Shown here piece after piece: positions 47,683 through 54,770 of a stretch of 64,000 nt of DNA. The first letter of the stretch is position 1. Each line of letters opens with the position of its first letter. Made by a program: the position numbers and the translations under genes. The stretch is from contig CBDESM010000003.1 in assembly GCA_965242485.1 (NCBI GenBank), positions 1 to 64,000 on the forward strand, written 5' to 3'. Source of the stretch: CBDESM01 sp965242485. Lineage in GTDB: Bacteria; Chloroflexota; Dehalococcoidia; Bin125. Below the pieces are notes generated by a model. That model saw only the letters and a program-made list of their open reading frames with translations, was not told where the DNA came from and ran no database searches.

Positions 47683-47762
47683 CGCCCGTGGCGGCCGGGT
47701 CGCCCTACGCGACGATCAGCGTCCACCAGCTGCGCTTCATCTCCCAGCGGCACGGATGACGC
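47683..47762 (-). other. Gap between array gene H and the RCC1 gene, with a possible array fossil
   Basis: This short gap follows the RCC1 stop codon. On the minus strand, bases 47734-47723 read Arg-Ser-Trp-Trp, and the surrounding frame is open for about 15 codons (CRWEMKRSWWTLIVA) to a TAG. RSWW is the mark of the C-terminal array module, so this may be a remnant of another array member. The match is too short to be certain. No other feature is seen. Confidence 0.25.
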
Positions 47763-49046
47763 TCAGCCGCCGCTCACGGCGCTCGGCGGATTCGATTGCC
47801 CGTCATTGTTGCGGCCCCAGCACGCCACTTCGCCGCCGGGGCGCAGCCCGCAGGTGTGGTGGAAGCCCGCGCTGACTTGCTCGAATATCCCCGAGGGCGG
47901 CGTCGATTGGCCCCACTCGGCCCAGCCCCAGCATTCTGCCTCGCCGCTCCGGCGCACTCCGCAGGTGTGGGCGCCGCCGGCGCTCACCTGCTCGAACGCA
48001 CCCGATGGCGGCGTCGACTCGCCCAAGGTGTCGTCGCCCCAGCACTCGACCCGGCCGCCGGAACGCACTCCGCATGTATGGCCGTAGCCGGCGCTCACCT
48101 GCTCGAACTCGCCCGCCGGCGGTGCCGATTGGCCCAACGAGTTATCGCCCCAGCACTCGACCCGGCCGCCGGAACGCAGACCGCACGTGTAGCCGTAGCC
48201 GGCGCTCACTTGCTCGAACCCGCCCGATGGCGGCGTCGACTGGCCCAGCGAGTCATCGCCCCAGCACTCCACTTCGCCGCCGCGGCGCACCCCGCATGCA
48301 TGCGCCCAGCCGGTGCTGAGCTGCTCGAACTCGCCCGATGGCGCGGCCAGCTTGCCCGATGAGTCGTCGCCCCAGCAGCTCGCCGCGCCGCCGACGCGCA
48401 GCCCGCACGTGTGCGATCCGCCCGCGCTGACCTGCTCGAATGCGCCCGACGGCGCTGCCGACTGGCCCGACGAATTGCGACCCCAGCACGCCAGCGCGCC
48501 GCCAGCACCGACGCTGCAGGAGTGGTAGTCGCCCGCGCTGATCTGCTTGAGTGTTCCGCGACGGGGAACGACCAGTTCCAAGAACAACGTGGTGACGGCC
48601 TGCCTGCCCTCCCGGTCGCGCACGAACAGCGAGGCGGTGACGCTGCCGGGGCTGCCGCGCGGCGCGCCGCTGAGCGTCCGCGTCGCCGCGTCGAACCTCA
48701 CTCCGCTCGGCAAACCCGTCGCCCGATAGCTGTACGGCGGCGTCCCGCCCGTCGCCGCCGGCAGCGCCACCGGCTCGATCTCGCTCCCGATCTCCCAGCT
48801 GAAGCTGCCCGCCCGACGTTCGAATCGCAGCGGAACCGCTGCTTCGGCGTCTTCCGATTCTTCGCGCGGTCGCGGCGGCGCGTCCGGCTCCGAGTCGTCG
48901 ACGGTTTCCGCCGGATCATCGGCCTGCGGCGACCCTGCATCCAGCGGCAGCGCATGGGGCAGGACCAAAGCCGCCGCCCACATCGCCGTGATGACCGCCG
49001 CGGCCAGCAAGAGCCAGCGGGGTGCGCGGCCGTACAGTTCTCTCAC
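47763..49046 (-). CDS. Exported RCC1-repeat (seven-unit propeller) protein
   Basis: A 427-residue protein with one N-terminal membrane or signal helix (about residues 10-30) and an acidic Pro/Glu/Asp linker. A putative Ig-like He_PIG module follows (about 95-160: GGTPPYSYRATGLPSGVRFD, TRTLSGAP). Seven tandem 37-residue RCC1-like repeats come next (about 168-420), each with the pattern (V/I/L)SAG..HTCG...GG...CWG.....GQS.PPSG. Seven units would close a seven-bladed beta-propeller. Each repeat has two Cys, likely paired outside the cell. The start is a GTG 31 bp after the hydrolase stop codon. The gene lies immediately upstream of the eight-gene array on the same strand and may be its first secreted component. 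Ligand unknown. Confidence 0.85.
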   Translation of the reverse strand: MRELYGRAPRWLLLAAAVITAMWAAALVLPHALPLDAGSPQADDPAETVDDSEPDAPPRPREESEDAEAAVPLRFERRAGSFSWEIGSEIEPVALPAATGGTPPYSYRATGLPSGVRFDAATRTLSGAPRGSPGSVTASLFVRDREGRQAVTTLFLELVVPRRGTLKQISAGDYHSCSVGAGGALACWGRNSSGQSAAPSGAFEQVSAGGSHTCGLRVGGAASCWGDDSSGKLAAPSGEFEQLSTGWAHACGVRRGGEVECWGDDSLGQSTPPSGGFEQVSAGYGYTCGLRSGGRVECWGDNSLGQSAPPAGEFEQVSAGYGHTCGVRSGGRVECWGDDTLGESTPPSGAFEQVSAGGAHTCGVRRSGEAECWGWAEWGQSTPPSGIFEQVSAGFHHTCGLRPGGEVACWGRNNDGQSNPPSAVSGG

Positions 49047-49077
49047 TGCCCGCCCCGGTCGCTCCAGTTCCGGCGAT

Positions 49078-49869
49078 CTACCTCAGCGCGAATTCCCGCA
49101 CGAGTGCGGCTAGTTCTTCGGGCGCTTCCAGGTCGGCCAAGTGGCCGCTTTCGGCCAGCTCGCGCTGGGTTGCGCCGCGGATGCCGGCGCGCCAGATGTC
49201 GCCCGTGGAGAGGTTGACGATCTTGTCGCGGGCCGAGGTGACGACCAGCGTCCGCGCGCTGATGCGCGGCAGGCGGCGGACCACGCCGGTGTCGGGCAGC
49301 GGCCAGAGGAACTTGGCCGAGGCGCGCAGGTCGAGCAGCTCGTTGACGTAGGCGTCCAGCTGGTCGCGGCCTTCCATCAGCAGCTCGGCGCGCTTGGCCG
49401 GGTCGCTGAAGAGCACGCCCGAGGGCGCGGCCGGGTGCTGCGCGAAGAGGTCCTCGCCGGGCGCCGCGTCGGACCAGATGCCGAGCGGGTTGACCAGCGT
49501 CAGCGACTGCACCGACTCGGGCCGGACCGCGGCCAGCTCCGCGCCGATCCAGGCGCCGATGCTGACGCCGACGACGTGCGCGGAAGCGAGGCCGAGCGTG
49601 CCCAGCACGTCGGCGTTGAACAGCGCCAAGTCGAGCCCGTCCTTGGCCGCGTCGAGGTCGTCCTTGGCCGGGCCCCAGCCGGGCTGGTAGGGCGCGATCA
49701 CGTCGAAGTCCGCGCTCAGCGCTTCCAGCGCGCCGCCCCAGCGCGGTATGCCGGTGACGGGGTGCAGGAAGAGCAGCGGCGGGCCGCCGCCGGCACGGTA
49801 GAGGTGCGCGACGCCGCCGGCCGGTTCCAGTTCGAGCCGCTCGACGGCGGCCTCCGCCGCGGCCGCCAT
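49078..49869 (-). CDS. Alpha/beta hydrolase
   Basis: A 263-residue alpha/beta-hydrolase-fold enzyme. The oxyanion-hole region is LLFLHPVTG (about residue 32). The nucleophile elbow is GVSIG in HVVGVSIGAWIGAE (Ser near residue 108). The acid is probably Asp in TSARDKIVN, and the His is in ESGHLADLE (about 240), completing a Ser-Asp-His triad. The start at 49869 overlaps the stop of the upstream LLM monooxygenase (TGATG), so the two are coupled. A monooxygenase and hydrolase in tandem fit oxidative ring opening or Baeyer-Villiger-like chemistry followed by ester hydrolysis. That is inference from pairing only. Confidence 0.88.
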   Translation of the reverse strand: MAAAAEAAVERLELEPAGGVAHLYRAGGGPPLLFLHPVTGIPRWGGALEALSADFDVIAPYQPGWGPAKDDLDAAKDGLDLALFNADVLGTLGLASAHVVGVSIGAWIGAELAAVRPESVQSLTLVNPLGIWSDAAPGEDLFAQHPAAPSGVLFSDPAKRAELLMEGRDQLDAYVNELLDLRASAKFLWPLPDTGVVRRLPRISARTLVVTSARDKIVNLSTGDIWRAGIRGATQRELAESGHLADLEAPEELAALVREFALR

Positions 49870-51116
49870 CAGTTCGCGCCCGCGACGGCGCCGGCCGGCG
49901 CGGCCAGCGGCGATACCTGCTCCGCCGCCAGCGGTTTGGGCGACCAGTGGTCCTCGTAGTCCTCCCAGATGTGGCGCACGCGCGGCATCACCTGCTCCGC
50001 GAACAGCTGCGTGCTCTTGCGCACCTTGCCGTCGGGCATGTTCCCGCAGTGCAGCAGGCAGACGAGGTGGCCCACTTGCAGCTTCTTGGCGATCGCCTCG
50101 ACCTGCTCGGTCACCGAGTCGGGCGAGCCGGCCACGATGTAGCCCTCGCGCACCCAATCGTCCCAGCTCAGGTTGTGCGCCGTGCCGATCCCCTGCGCGC
50201 CCGACGCTTGCAGGCCGGCGCGGATCGTCGCCTCCGTGCGGTAGCCCGGCGCGTCGGCGTAGCCGGGATGGACGTGCAGGCACTTGTCGAAGAAGTAGCG
50301 CACGTGCTCCTCGTACTCCTGCCGCGCCTGATCGTCCGTCTCCGCGACCACGATCTGCTGCGCGAACGCGCCTTGGAACGGGTTGAACTCGACGCCGAGC
50401 TCGCCCAGCCGGTTCCAGAAGCCCTGCATCAGCGCCTCGCCGCGCACGTAGCCGTTGAACGAGAGATAGGAGTAGTTGTAGCCCATCTCGGCGCAGAAGT
50501 CCCAGGTCTCGATCGAGCCGCCGCCCGGGATCCAGACCGGCGGATGCGGCTGCTGGATCGGGCGCGGCCAGAGGTTGACGTAGCGCGCCTTGTTGAACTC
50601 GCCGTTCCAGGCGAAGATGTCGCGCTCCGTCCAGGCCTTGATGATCAGGTCGTGATTCTCGCGGTAGTTGTCCCGCAGCGTGGCCGGGTTGGCCCCGAAG
50701 CAGAAGTTGTCGTCCATCGAGGTGCCGACGGGGAAGCCGGCGACCAGCCGCCCGCCCGAGAGCACGTCGAGCATCGCCATCTCCTCGGCGACCCGCATCG
50801 GCGGGTTGTAGAGCGCGATCGACTGGCCCAGCAGCAGCAGGGTCACGTCCTTGGTCCGCCGCGAGAGCGTCGCCGCCATGATCTGCGGCGAGGGCATCAT
50901 CCCGTAGGCGTTCTGGTGGTGCTCGTTGACGCCGATCCCGTCGAAGCCCAGCGTCGACGCGAACTCGAGCTGGTCCAGGTACTCGTGGTAGACGCGGTGC
51001 CCCTCCGGCGGGTCGTAGAGCCGCGAATCGACGTCGACCCAGACCGAGCGCTGCGTCTCCCGGAAGTCATCCGGCAGATGCGGCCAAGGCATCAGGTTGA
51101 ACCAATGGAACTTCAT
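49869..51116 (-). CDS. LLM-class flavin-dependent monooxygenase
   Basis: A 415-residue bacterial-luciferase-family monooxygenase. Typical segments are GFDGIGVNEHHQNAYGMMPSP (about residues 58-78), LLLLGQSIALYNPPMRVAEEMAMLDVLSGGRLVAGF, and YRENHDLIIKAW. PIQQPHPPVWIPGGGS completes the TIM barrel. The size and EHH motif resemble the FMN-dependent alkanal/nitrilotriacetate type rather than small F420 reductases. The start at 51116 lies six bases after GGAGG; a GTG three bases earlier is too close to it. It is the first gene of the long minus-strand run and is coupled to the alpha/beta hydrolase. Confidence 0.9.
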   Translation of the reverse strand: MKFHWFNLMPWPHLPDDFRETQRSVWVDVDSRLYDPPEGHRVYHEYLDQLEFASTLGFDGIGVNEHHQNAYGMMPSPQIMAATLSRRTKDVTLLLLGQSIALYNPPMRVAEEMAMLDVLSGGRLVAGFPVGTSMDDNFCFGANPATLRDNYRENHDLIIKAWTERDIFAWNGEFNKARYVNLWPRPIQQPHPPVWIPGGGSIETWDFCAEMGYNYSYLSFNGYVRGEALMQGFWNRLGELGVEFNPFQGAFAQQIVVAETDDQARQEYEEHVRYFFDKCLHVHPGYADAPGYRTEATIRAGLQASGAQGIGTAHNLSWDDWVREGYIVAGSPDSVTEQVEAIAKKLQVGHLVCLLHCGNMPDGKVRKSTQLFAEQVMPRVRHIWEDYEDHWSPKPLAAEQVSPLAAPAGAVAGAN

Positions 51117-51220
51117 CACGTGCCTCCATCCAGCGGCACCGCAACCGCGGCCCCCGCACCCCGCAGTCTAGCGGACCAGCAATTTCGACAGGGGCATCCT
51201 TCTCTCGCCGATCGCCTTCA

Positions 51221-51724
51221 TCAGAGCGCAGCTCGCAGTTGAGAGCCGCATCTGACGACCTTAACCTCGCGCGAACTCCCTCGAAATCTGATCCAGTTCG
51301 CCCGCCCTTCTTTCAGTCTTTGCCTGTCTCGTTTGTCCACCTTGCCTCCACAAGCGAGGATTGGGCGGAAGCGCACCTTCGGACCGTACCCTCCTAGCCA
51401 CTCTCCTGCCAAATCTGCACCGTGCTGGAGTTGTTGTACGACATGTGACACGCTGTCAATGCCGCCGCTTTTCAGCTCGATCGCTGCTGTGCGATTTTGT
51501 TCGTCTATCCAGATGAAGTCACACATCGACTCCAAGTCGATTCCTCCTGTCGCTGGACGATCGACTCGGGCGAGGATCGGTTCTCCCGTCAGATCGTCTA
51601 GGGAAAGCGAGCAACCCTCATCCACACATTCAGTGACGCGCCAGCTTTTATCCATTCTTCTCTCCACATGCTTGATGATGGGGCTCTCAGCCTTAGATCG
51701 TCCCTCGCGGCTTCGCTTAGTCAT
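51221..51724 (-). CDS. PD-(D/E)XK nuclease-like protein paired with an ATPase
   Basis: A 167-residue protein with the core of a PD-(D/E)XK nuclease. Asp69 is in MCDFIWID, and Glu83-Leu-Lys85 is in AIELKSGG, on consecutive predicted strands, followed by a Gln-rich helix (VVQQLQHGADLAGEW). A Cys/Lys-rich end (ACGGKVDKRDRQRLK) follows. The start at 51724 is chosen because ATGACTAA overlaps the ATPase stop by eight bases; the frame extends further upstream inside the ATPase gene. Coupling to an AAA ATPase and lower G+C than the flanks suggest a two-gene defence module. I do not recognise this exact pair as a named system. Confidence 0.65.
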   Translation of the reverse strand: MTKRSREGRSKAESPIIKHVERRMDKSWRVTECVDEGCSLSLDDLTGEPILARVDRPATGGIDLESMCDFIWIDEQNRTAAIELKSGGIDSVSHVVQQLQHGADLAGEWLGGYGPKVRFRPILACGGKVDKRDRQRLKEGRANWIRFRGSSREVKVVRCGSQLRAAL

Positions 51725-53288
51725 CAGATGTTCGGTCGGCAATTCGATTGCCGATCTCCGCCCATGTATTATATGTTTCATCGAGAATTTGCCGGTAATC
51801 ACGCACGAGACCTCCTTTTTCTGGCTCTATGTCTATCTCTTCAACTATTGTGCCCCCCATCGCGCCATCGTGTCGGAATCGCCAAGCACCAAATTGGTCC
51901 GGCAAAAGTGCAGCATCAGCCCCTGTGAGGTGTTCACGCTCAGTCCCCGTCAACTCAGACATTCGCACGAGATTAGCGAATTGTTCAAGAATCCAATCGC
52001 TGTGTGTTGCAATAATAATTTTGTATCCTGCACATACAAGTCGTGCTATAAATATCGCGATTTTCGCTTGGGCTTCTGGGTGTAGATGGGATTCTGGCTC
52101 ATCAATAATGATCGTTTCATCAGTGGATATGTAGTGTCGCAGATAGAGCGAGAGTGGGGCCAGTTCTGATATTTTCGATGACGCTCTCGTTAGGGCTATA
52201 TCTTCCATCCATCCCATGGGCCTGTGGAGGAAGGACGGATAGCCCGATTCTGATCGCTCTACCTTTATCCGACCATCAAGCACATCCCGTTCAAGGCGGT
52301 CAGCTAGCGCATGGTTGCCACGCTTGCGTTGATGTTTTGAATCTGCAGGAATGGTCGCGAGATCCCGGATAAAATCTCTCAGTGGGCCAGGAAGTGCTGT
52401 ATGGCGGTCACTAATTAATGCTCCTAACACTTCGCGATGCACATGCATCAACCCACCACGATCTGCAGGCAAATAGTATGCTCGTTGACCGAGGGGGCCT
52501 CCGATTTGTTGAAACACCGCAGGAAGCAATTGCTCGACAATCTCTGTAGCAATATTAATATCCGTGTTCGATAGTTTGGTACTGCTAAATCCAGTCGCAT
52601 CTTCAATCGCGTCAAGAATATTGTCGTGCAGCTCGCGAGTTATACTGATTTTTGCTGATGCTGGAATGGACGCAGTCATTTGATCATTGTTTTCGGGTGG
52701 ATTAGATGTTGCTGTTGCTTCGAATTGGAGAGATTTTTGGGCATGTTTCCTCTCTCTCGCCGAAAGGCGGATGCTCATAGCACTATTTGCGCCACGTCGT
52801 ATGAGTCGAGAAATTTCTTCCTCAATGTCAAAGCATCGCCCAATCTCGGTGAATATAGTTCTAGCGAACCAACTATCTTTTGCAAGCATAGAACCGATAA
52901 GTTTTACGACTTCCATTGATTGTTCACCCGGAGACATCCCAGGAGCTTCCGGTTCCTGATATCCAAACTCGGCATTGAGCCACCAGCCGCTCGCAAATTC
53001 TATCACCTGTTCCGTGAGATCGAGTGTGATGGGATCGGGGTTCAATATCTGTCGTGAATACGGATCCCGGAGAGAATATGGTGCAAGATAGGGGCCTGGA
53101 CTCGAGAAGAGATTGTGAAGTGCATAGATTAGGACACTGAGATATGACTTACCTGTGTCGCTTGGTCCAACGAACACCGTGAGCGGCCGCAGCTCCACAT
53201 CGGCCTCGACAATCGGCCCAAAGTTCTTTACGGACAACGTCGTCGGCAAGACGCGAACCGGGACATCGTATTCCACATCGTAGGACAT
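51717..53288 (-). CDS. AAA/ABC-type ATPase (OLD/SMC-like)
   Basis: A 523-residue ATPase of the overcoming-lysogenisation-defect/SMC-like group. It has Walker A GPSDTGKS (residues 41-48) after the typical LSVKNFGPIVEADVEL opening and Walker B TIIIDEPESHLHPEAQ. A His switch follows in IIIATHSDWIL. The long middle insertion includes YYLPADRGGLMHVHREV. There is no TOPRIM or HNH domain in the chain; the probable nuclease is the overlapping downstream gene. The start at 53288 follows a GAGAGG stretch; ATGs at 53339 and 53336 are alternatives. Composition is markedly lower in G+C than the surroundings. ATPases of this group act as sensors or activators in PARIS-, Septu- and Gabija-like defence systems. 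Confidence 0.82.
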   Translation of the reverse strand: MSYDVEYDVPVRVLPTTLSVKNFGPIVEADVELRPLTVFVGPSDTGKSYLSVLIYALHNLFSSPGPYLAPYSLRDPYSRQILNPDPITLDLTEQVIEFASGWWLNAEFGYQEPEAPGMSPGEQSMEVVKLIGSMLAKDSWFARTIFTEIGRCFDIEEEISRLIRRGANSAMSIRLSARERKHAQKSLQFEATATSNPPENNDQMTASIPASAKISITRELHDNILDAIEDATGFSSTKLSNTDINIATEIVEQLLPAVFQQIGGPLGQRAYYLPADRGGLMHVHREVLGALISDRHTALPGPLRDFIRDLATIPADSKHQRKRGNHALADRLERDVLDGRIKVERSESGYPSFLHRPMGWMEDIALTRASSKISELAPLSLYLRHYISTDETIIIDEPESHLHPEAQAKIAIFIARLVCAGYKIIIATHSDWILEQFANLVRMSELTGTEREHLTGADAALLPDQFGAWRFRHDGAMGGTIVEEIDIEPEKGGLVRDYRQILDETYNTWAEIGNRIADRTSDD

Positions 53289-53356
53289 GATCAGACCCTC
53301 TCTCAGTCCAGACTGGACTTCGCGCCAAAGTGCCATCAAGTCTACACGCCGGACCG

Positions 53357-53408
53357 CTAGTTGTCACTAGAGAACGTTTGTTTTTATCAAAGAATTCGAA
53401 TTGCTCAA
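53357..53408 (-). promoter_or_regulatory. Candidate promoter and palindrome upstream of the ATPase gene
   Basis: The 121-bp A+T-rich gap before the ATPase gene holds a minus-strand TTGAGC (53408-53403), a 16-bp spacer and TAAAAA (53386-53381). Downstream of these is a perfect palindrome with 5-bp arms, CTAGT-TGTC-ACTAG (53357-53370). The palindrome is where an operator would be expected, but it is short and could be chance. Confidence 0.3.
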
Positions 53409-53460
53409 CATTCGGTAGCCAGTTTATGCTCACAGGAGTAGGCATCTGTGCTGATGTGCG

Positions 53461-53691
53461 CTAGCTCGGATGAAGAAGCCGGCATCGCGCTTCCAGCTGC
53501 CGCCGGTACGTGTCTTCTTCGTACTGGGAACTGAAAGAGCCCGCTAATCGCTGAATCTCCGTCGTCCTATGCGCATCTAGGATGCATTGGACCCGTGGTG
53601 ACGGTTCGGGTTCACTCAGAACACCGGCCATCTGCAAGACAACCACAACAACGAACACCAAGACGACGATGGCAAAGACCCCTCTCAGCAT
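53461..53691 (-). CDS. Small hypothetical membrane or exported protein
   Basis: A 76-residue open frame with a strong hydrophobic segment (about residues 4-22, rich in Val). A charged soluble part with two Cys (QCILDAHR, ARCRLLHPS) follows. It is not recognised. Its ATG lies just inside the 3' end of the truncated methyltransferase frame, so it may begin at the breakpoint of a rearrangement. The hydrophobic start followed by a polar tail looks protein-like, but there is no independent support. Confidence 0.45.
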   Translation of the reverse strand: MLRGVFAIVVLVFVVVVVLQMAGVLSEPEPSPRVQCILDAHRTTEIQRLAGSFSSQYEEDTYRRQLEARCRLLHPS

Positions 53692-54161
53692 CCGACCAAC
53701 TCCGAGTTGCCAAGCCTAGCCGCGGCGCAGACAAGACCGCGGCGGAACCACCAGCCGTCGTTGCCGTGCAGGATGTGGTCTACGTTTTCGAGGACGACCA
53801 GCTTGGGGCTCTGGCGAGCGGGCCATTCCTTGAGGAGGCGGGGGATTTCGAAGAAGACTTCGCCGCGGTGGTCGTCGAAGCCGCGGCGGTCGCCGGCTTG
53901 GGAGAAGCTCTGGCAGGGGAAGCCGGCGGCGAGCAGGTCGACGGGGGGCAGCGCTGCATCTTCGATGCGGAGGCCGCGGATGTCCTGTTCGAGCACGCGC
54001 ACCTGCGGCAGGCGGTGGCGGAAGGTCGCGCAGGCGCGGGGGTTTTCGTCCACGGCCCAGGCGATCTCGAACCCGGCGCCGGCCAAGCCGCTGGCGAATC
54101 CGCCCATGCCCGAGAAGAGGCAGCCCGCCGTCATCTTCGCAGCCGTCGGCATGCGCGGCAT
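53685..54161 (-). pseudogene. C-terminally truncated DNA (cytosine-5) methyltransferase
   Basis: About 155 codons encode the N-terminal half of a C5-cytosine DNA methyltransferase. Motif I is FSGMGGFASGLAGAGF. WAVDENPRACATF follows, and then motif IV FPCQSFSQAGDRRGFDD with the catalytic Cys. Motif VI is LVVLENVDHIL. After WWFRRGL the frame ends at 53685, so the target-recognition domain and motifs VIII-X, normally another 150-250 residues, are absent. The start is uncertain (ATGs at 54161, 54152 and 54134). Immediately upstream is a fragment of a korB-like gene in the same frame. No restriction enzyme gene is beside it. It is probably a non-functional remnant. Confidence 0.8.
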
Positions 54162-54220
54162 TCTACAGCCCCTCCGCGCAGCGCCCGGATCGCGCCACGC
54201 TGTTCGGCGCCAGCAGCAGC

Positions 54221-54318
54221 CGTCGTAGACGCTCTTGTTGGCGTACTCGCGAAAGGCGTCGTCGTTGAAGATGTTGCAGTTCTGGAACACTTCGACGAAG
54301 GATGCGCCCTTGAGCCGG
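54221..54318 (-). pseudogene. Fragment of a second korB-like gene
   Basis: About 98 bp encode KGASFVEVFQNCNIFNDDAF and then REYANKSVYDG on the minus strand. This closely matches KGASFVEVLQNCNIFNDGAF and REYTDKGVRDD of the intact beta subunit gene at about 55118-55215. Similarity stops abruptly on both sides. It runs in frame into the truncated methyltransferase, so the two broken genes abut. Bases 54162-54220 contain nothing else I can recognise. Confidence 0.8.
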
Positions 54319-54354
54319 CCGGGGGCTGGTTGACCTTCGGGCGATTTCGGCAGA

Positions 54355-54714
54355 TCACCGTTGATAGGCTTCGACTAGGGCTTCTAGCGCGAATTTCTTC
54401 TCGGCGAGAGTATCCAGCCTCAGCCGCACTAGGTCCCGGCCTCTGCTGCCGGCCGCTTCGGCACATTCGTCCCAGAAGGCAAACAACCGCTTCTCCATTT
54501 GATTGATCGTCTCTAGCCATTCCCCTGAAGCGTCCAAAGCCTCATCAAGGCTGCTGACCGTGCCGGCGAGGAAAGCCGGCCAAGCATCCTCAAACCACTT
54601 GGCATCTGAGTCGGTCGCTGAAGCAAGATCCGAACAGCGATCGCTCGTGGATCCGCAGGCTGCGATCAACAGGGTCATACCAGCCAGCAGTGCGGACCCA
54701 ATCTGCCATTTCAT
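54355..54714 (-). CDS. Hypothetical lipoprotein
   Basis: A 119-residue protein with a lipoprotein signal (QIGSALLAGMTLLIAAC, lipobox IAAC, Cys20). A soluble helical domain rich in acidic residues and Trp/Phe follows (KWFEDAWPAFL, WLETINQMEKRLFAFWDEC). The last third (RDLVRLRLDTLAEKKFALEALVEAY) is strongly helical. I do not recognise a family. It lies between the scar region and korB on the same strand. Confidence 0.65.
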   Translation of the reverse strand: MKWQIGSALLAGMTLLIAACGSTSDRCSDLASATDSDAKWFEDAWPAFLAGTVSSLDEALDASGEWLETINQMEKRLFAFWDECAEAAGSRGRDLVRLRLDTLAEKKFALEALVEAYQR

Positions 54715-54770
54715 CCTCCCAATCCAATCCGCGCCGCCAGCCTTGATTCCGCGCTTGGCGCAGGAGGGGG

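Noticed and set aside
47763..48530. CRISPR-like periodic repeats
   Set aside because: The 111-bp periodicity is the in-frame RCC1 protein repeat, not short repeats with unique spacers.
54196..54222. Inverted piece of korB (plus-strand LFGAS resembling LFGAN)
   Set aside because: The match is only a few codons and could be chance.
54162..54290. N-terminal extension of the methyltransferase starting with FQNCNIFND
   Set aside because: This segment is korB-derived sequence read in the same frame, not part of a methyltransferase.
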